DNA of 64,000 bases from assembly GCA_018292915.2 (NCBI GenBank), contig JACVVK020000143.1, positions 279,001 through 343,000 of the forward strand. Direction: 5' to 3'. Below, piece by piece: positions 32,328 to 64,000 of the stretch (position 1 is its first letter; every line of letters begins with the position of its first letter). The position numbers and the translations under genes were made by a program. Source of the DNA: Batillaria attramentaria (Eukaryota; Mollusca; Gastropoda; Batillariidae). The notes below the pieces were generated by a model. That model did not search any database and had not been told where the DNA came from. It was given only the letters and a program-made list of their open reading frames with translations.

Positions 32328-33807
32328 AGAAGTGAAGACAATGGGAGTAATTTCCTTACACTACAAGTTACACCCCTGATTGTCGTCAGATAGATCAAGC
32401 TAAACATCAAGCTAAACACTGGGTGTGGAGCTGACACCGATGTCCTGTGCTGTGAGTGGAAGAAAGCTTGCTTTGGTTTCATGCACCCATCTTGGCTACA
32501 GAACATGACTGGCAGTTCAATGACCCCCCCCCCCCCCCCCCCCCATCTTAAAAACATCTAGGACTGAACAGACCAACGAAAGACCAGAGCATGTCCATGT
32601 CTCAGCACTATGCCCAGCCTCTACTGCCCAGCTACTGGCAAAGTGTTTGTGAAGGATCAAGCCACTAGCACTTGTAACTCAACACTACAGGGCACTACAG
32701 ACCACAGTACACAGAGAAAGGAAACAGTTTGAGTATTGATGTTAGATGTATATGGCTTTCATGATAAACAAGGCATCAAAACAAGGCATCAGATAACATG
32801 CGTAATATTACTAGATACTGTAGTGCCCTGGTGAACCATACTCTCACCCTGTCATCACCAGTGCTGTAGTCACACACATCTTCTGACTTGCTTCACATCA
32901 CCTTCAGTACATCGCAACATGTTCATAACCAGAACGGAATAGGTAGCGTGATCATTGGTATGTCTCGACAGGGTCCAGCGTTTCTTGTTGATGACAAGGC
33001 TGTGGGTAAGTTACTAAGTACACGTGTTTGGCTCTTTGACCCCAAGTTAATCCTACTGATTCATATGAAGAGGAACCATTTCACTCTGTCACCAGCCCAA
33101 TAGAATCACCAACGTGTGATGCATATCTAGTGCTGGTCATTGTGAAACAAAAACACGGCAGGTCACTTGATGGGAACGACTTGACACAGGACAAGTCCTC
33201 CTTGCTGGGAGGGAGTAGCTCTGACAGTGCACTAAAACAACAATAAAACAGACGTGACAAAGACCACATCTGACTACTTACAGGAACCATTAAGAATTAA
33301 GAACATCCACAATTAAGTTAACACAAGAAGTACAGACTTTACACAATGTACATAAAGACCTAGACAACTGTCAAGATGTCTTGCCTGAATTCATAAATAC
33401 ATCTTGTACAGAAAACAAACACAGCAAATAAATATCTAGAGTGTATCTATACAGTAGCATTCAATGCCATTGTACACAGTTTCTATACAGTAGCATTCAA
33501 TGCCATTGTACACAGTTTCTATACAGTAGCATTCAATGCCATTGTACACAGTTTCCAGTTTTTCCACATCATACATTACAGTGTACTACACAGGCCAACA
33601 CCACACAAACAAGGCGGCCATCACAACTGTTAACAGCTGTGTTTGAACTGAAGAGGATAGATTGTAGTTCCCGATATGTACCTGTTGTGGTCCAAGTGCA
33701 AGACAAACTGTATACTTACTACATGTAATGCCACAAATTGCACTGGTCAACAAACGCAACAGTGGAGGCAACTCCTACCACTTGGGTCCCGGCCTTCTAG
33801 CACGTAC

Positions 33808-33874
<67 letters not shown>

Positions 33875-35342
33875 TGCGTGCGTGTGTGCGTGTCCGCGCG
33901 TTAAAGACAACAGGATACAGAATACTATGTTTTACCGTGTACACAGACCAAATGAACGTCATAAAAACTACATGTAACCGACTGTGAATACACCATGTGA
34001 TGGCGGTCTAGGATGATGGAAGTCTAGGATGATGGCGGTCTAGGATGATGGAAGTCTATTTCTCTAGACACAGACAGGCAGTGATTTCATGTATGTACAA
34101 TTTCTTACCTTGGAATCTCCTATGAAGAAAGATGTGGGTCTCGCCCCTTCCCTTAAGACAAGCAGTTTTGCTACACAAGGTAAGGGCATGAGGACTTGTG
34201 AAATGTGCGGTAAACTGTGAATGAAGCCGGTGAGATGGCTGTAACAGGTATCTCACTTCCTGGTCCCTAACAACTGCACCACTACATACAGAGTACAGAT
34301 AGTCATCCTACATGTACATGGGGGAATATCATATCAACTTTTTTTTGTTTTGTTTTTCTAAGCAGCATTCATCTACAGTTCAAACCCTGCAAGCAATGTT
34401 CCAAGCAAGCAAGCCTATGATGTATGTGAATACTTCAGAAGACAGCAGAGATTCCTGCTCCACTTCACTTTCTCTATGGAACAGTTTTGAAAGAAACAGT
34501 AATTAAGAACGATAACATACTACAGGCTTTACCAGCCTGGAGCATGGTGCGATGTGGCGTTGTGACACTCATACGCTGAAACAGCCAGTCATCGTCGGAA
34601 GCACCATCAGCATGGTTCTCCATCCCAGTTCCGTGACCCCCCATCCACTTCATAACGAGGCAGCCTCTCTCCTCCATTCCAACATGAATCTAACATCAAG
34701 CACCAAATTGTACACCAGTCACAGAGTCCACCAGAAGCGGACACAAGCACGTGTCAAATGTCACAGCCTTTTTAAAAAAAAATTACCAATCAGACAGCAA
34801 AACTTGAGTTGTAACTCAAATAATGCTGCCGACCTGCGGACATCCACCAGCGAAAACGATGCATTGTAAGCCTCTCCCTGATACAGTCACAGCAGGTACA
34901 GTCACACTGAATCCACATGCAGCAACACTGCTTGCTATCACCGTATTCCTCGGTAAGACGACGGGCTCTTTGAACATTCACCACGTAACGCACCAACAGT
35001 TTTGCTAGGTCAGCTTGACCTGGTGTTGGACATGCAAACAGAAAACCTTGCGAACTCTGGTATTGCTTCTGTTCTCTAACACAATGGAACCGCCCTCCCC
35101 TCCACCAAATTGAACCGCCCTCCCCTCCACCAAATTGAACCGCCCTCCCCTCCACCAAATTTCTCACGCACACAGACAACAGTGGGCACTTAGTTCCCAG
35201 GCCACAGCCAGTGCTGAATGAAGCCAGATCCACCAGATCCATAGTAAAAGGGTTGACGCATGGTCAAACAACGGTCCATGTGATGGGACCTGCATCTTGT
35301 CATATGCGTGAACGCGTGATCCTGCGAATGACCCTTGACCTA
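29767..35342. other. Intergenic space and probable FAK 3' UTR
   Basis: I recognise no exon between the HYKK start and the FAK stop. The FAK 3' UTR must begin at 35342 going down; a TTTATT on the plus strand at about 30727 (AATAAA in FAK orientation) is one candidate end. Short duplications lie at 31085-31165 (about 32 bp x2-3), 33446-33553 (36 bp x3), 33998-34055 (30 bp x2) and 35088-35160 (about 25 bp x3). Long C or G runs occur at 32043, 32140 and 32522. CA tracts lie at 32236-32325. Confidence 0.5.
34940..35000. mobile_element. Fragment related to the LTR-like sequence at 45190-45935
   Basis: The words GTAAGACGACGGGCTCTT and GAACATTCACCAC match the 3' part of the 45190-45935 sequence with few differences. 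It is too short to classify alone. Confidence 0.4.
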
Positions 35343-62953
<27,611 letters not shown>

Positions 62954-63204
62954 CTACCACAGACAGATGAACACCACCATGTCAGACTTTACATGCTGCA
63001 CGCACTGTTTTTATGACAAACATACAATCAACATTTAACATGACCTTTTAGTTAACATTAAATAGAACCACCAATCAAATTTCAAGATGACAGATGACAT
63101 TCTGTGACTGTGATCCACCATTCAGTGGCGCAGCTCTCCAGGAACTCCCAGTAATCAAGGTACATGTACTGTAACTAGTACTGACTAGTGGCCTTGCGTT
63201 TACA

Positions 63205-63235
<31 letters not shown>

Positions 63236-63849
63236 GCCCCAAGAATTTGTCTGTTGTCTTTGAAGTGTGTTGTGACTCTGAATAAATGAATACTGTTCAC
63301 ATCATCTACCCTCCCACTGCCCCCCTAATCCACAAGTGATCATGGCTGAGTATTTATATATACACATGTATGTGCAAAAAGTGATAATGAATGTTCAGAC
63401 AATTATCACAATACATATGACATACTCTGTACGCTGGGTGTGAGTGTGATTGGGATGGTAATGTGTGGTGATGGTGTAAACTGTAACTTAGTGCAAGTAC
63501 TATCTAGCAATGAACTATCACTTGCAGGTAAAATAATCTGTTTTCCCTGCCCCTGGGCCCATTCTCTTCACTGTGTACTCCAGACAGTGCCAGCAGTCAA
63601 GTGAAGGAATGTTTAGTATGTATGGTAGCAGAGACCACCCTGCTAGTTAAATAAACTGTAGACAGTAGCATGCTCTTCACTTTTACTTATTACTCAAACA
63701 GTCTCCCCTTCACTGCCTCTCTCTGACAAAACATTCAGCACCAACACCAGCACCATCACGCACAGTATGCGTCAGCCAGCTCAAGTCTTTCCACACTTCA
63801 GCTAAGGAACTGTGCCAGCCCCATTTGTTTCAGCAAGAGAGAGCGAGCG

Positions 63850-63897
<48 letters not shown>

Positions 63898-64000
63898 GGG
63901 GGGTGGGGGGGGAGAGAGAGTTTTTCGTGTCTGCTGCTTGCCTCCATCGTCTGCCACTGGCGGTATGTTGGTCCAGTTGGTGGACAAGACAAGAAACCTC
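62954..64000. other. FAK intron or upstream sequence, no exon recognised
   Basis: Beyond the FERM exon at 62778-62953 I find no segment encoding the expected FERM N-terminus. A C18 tract adjoins A-rich sequence at 63206-63234, and a long (GA)n tract runs 63837-63893 followed by a G run. Confidence 0.5.

Noticed and set aside
34790..35242. 150-codon minus-strand frame downstream of the FAK stop
   Set aside because: It contains short tandem repeats and the LTR-like fragment, has no homology I recognise, and lies in the probable 3' UTR.
63798..64000. Upstream FAK exon near the window edge
   Set aside because: No segment encodes the expected FERM N-terminus; the sequence is dominated by a GA microsatellite.

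Overview
This is a eukaryotic window, almost certainly from an invertebrate animal and most likely a lophotrochozoan such as a mollusc. The evidence is multi-exon genes with GT-AG introns, a metazoan focal adhesion kinase, a COX5B with the invertebrate-style zinc site, DD34E Tc1-like elements, LINEs, a tRNA-derived SINE, and very many intronic minisatellites and CA/TG tracts. The clade is inferred; no species is claimed.

Layout: COX5B lies on the minus strand (3949-12563, four exons) and carries a minisatellite, a LINE 3' end and a complete but dead Tc1-like element in its introns. From about 12.6 to 18.3 kb there is an intergenic stretch between two divergently transcribed genes. It is extraordinarily rich in ACTGA/TCAGT and GCCGG words and contains LINE and SINE fragments. 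A 2OG-Fe(II) oxygenase lies on the plus strand (18352-22377, three exons); its second intron holds a SINE nested in a Tc1-type MITE, then about 42 copies of a 33-bp repeat. It converges on a hydroxylysine kinase-like gene on the minus strand (23537-29766, five exons). After 5.6 kb of non-coding sequence, focal adhesion kinase fills 35343-62953 on the minus strand (28 exons recognised; the first coding exon lies beyond the window). No functional link between these genes is evident.

The most unusual signal is a recurring structure, not a gene. At six splice junctions in all four genes, a tandem repeat has grown out of the junction itself, so each unit carries a copy of the splice site plus 4 to about 28 bp of the adjoining exon. 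The cases are the COX5B exon 2 donor, the oxygenase exon 3 acceptor, the hydroxylysine kinase exon 4 donor, the exon 5 acceptor of the same intron, and the donors of FAK exons 59803-59943 and 42126-42424. A FAK acceptor at 44932 (short exon match) and a donor at 36183 (diverged) are weaker cases. In the hydroxylysine kinase intron both arrays have periods divisible by three (81 and 30 bp), read open in the gene's frame, and flank the exon encoding the catalytic loop. Alternative site choice there could add 27-residue or 10-residue modules. This looks like tandem duplication seeded at AG|GT sites, a proposed route to intron growth and gain, caught repeatedly in one locus.
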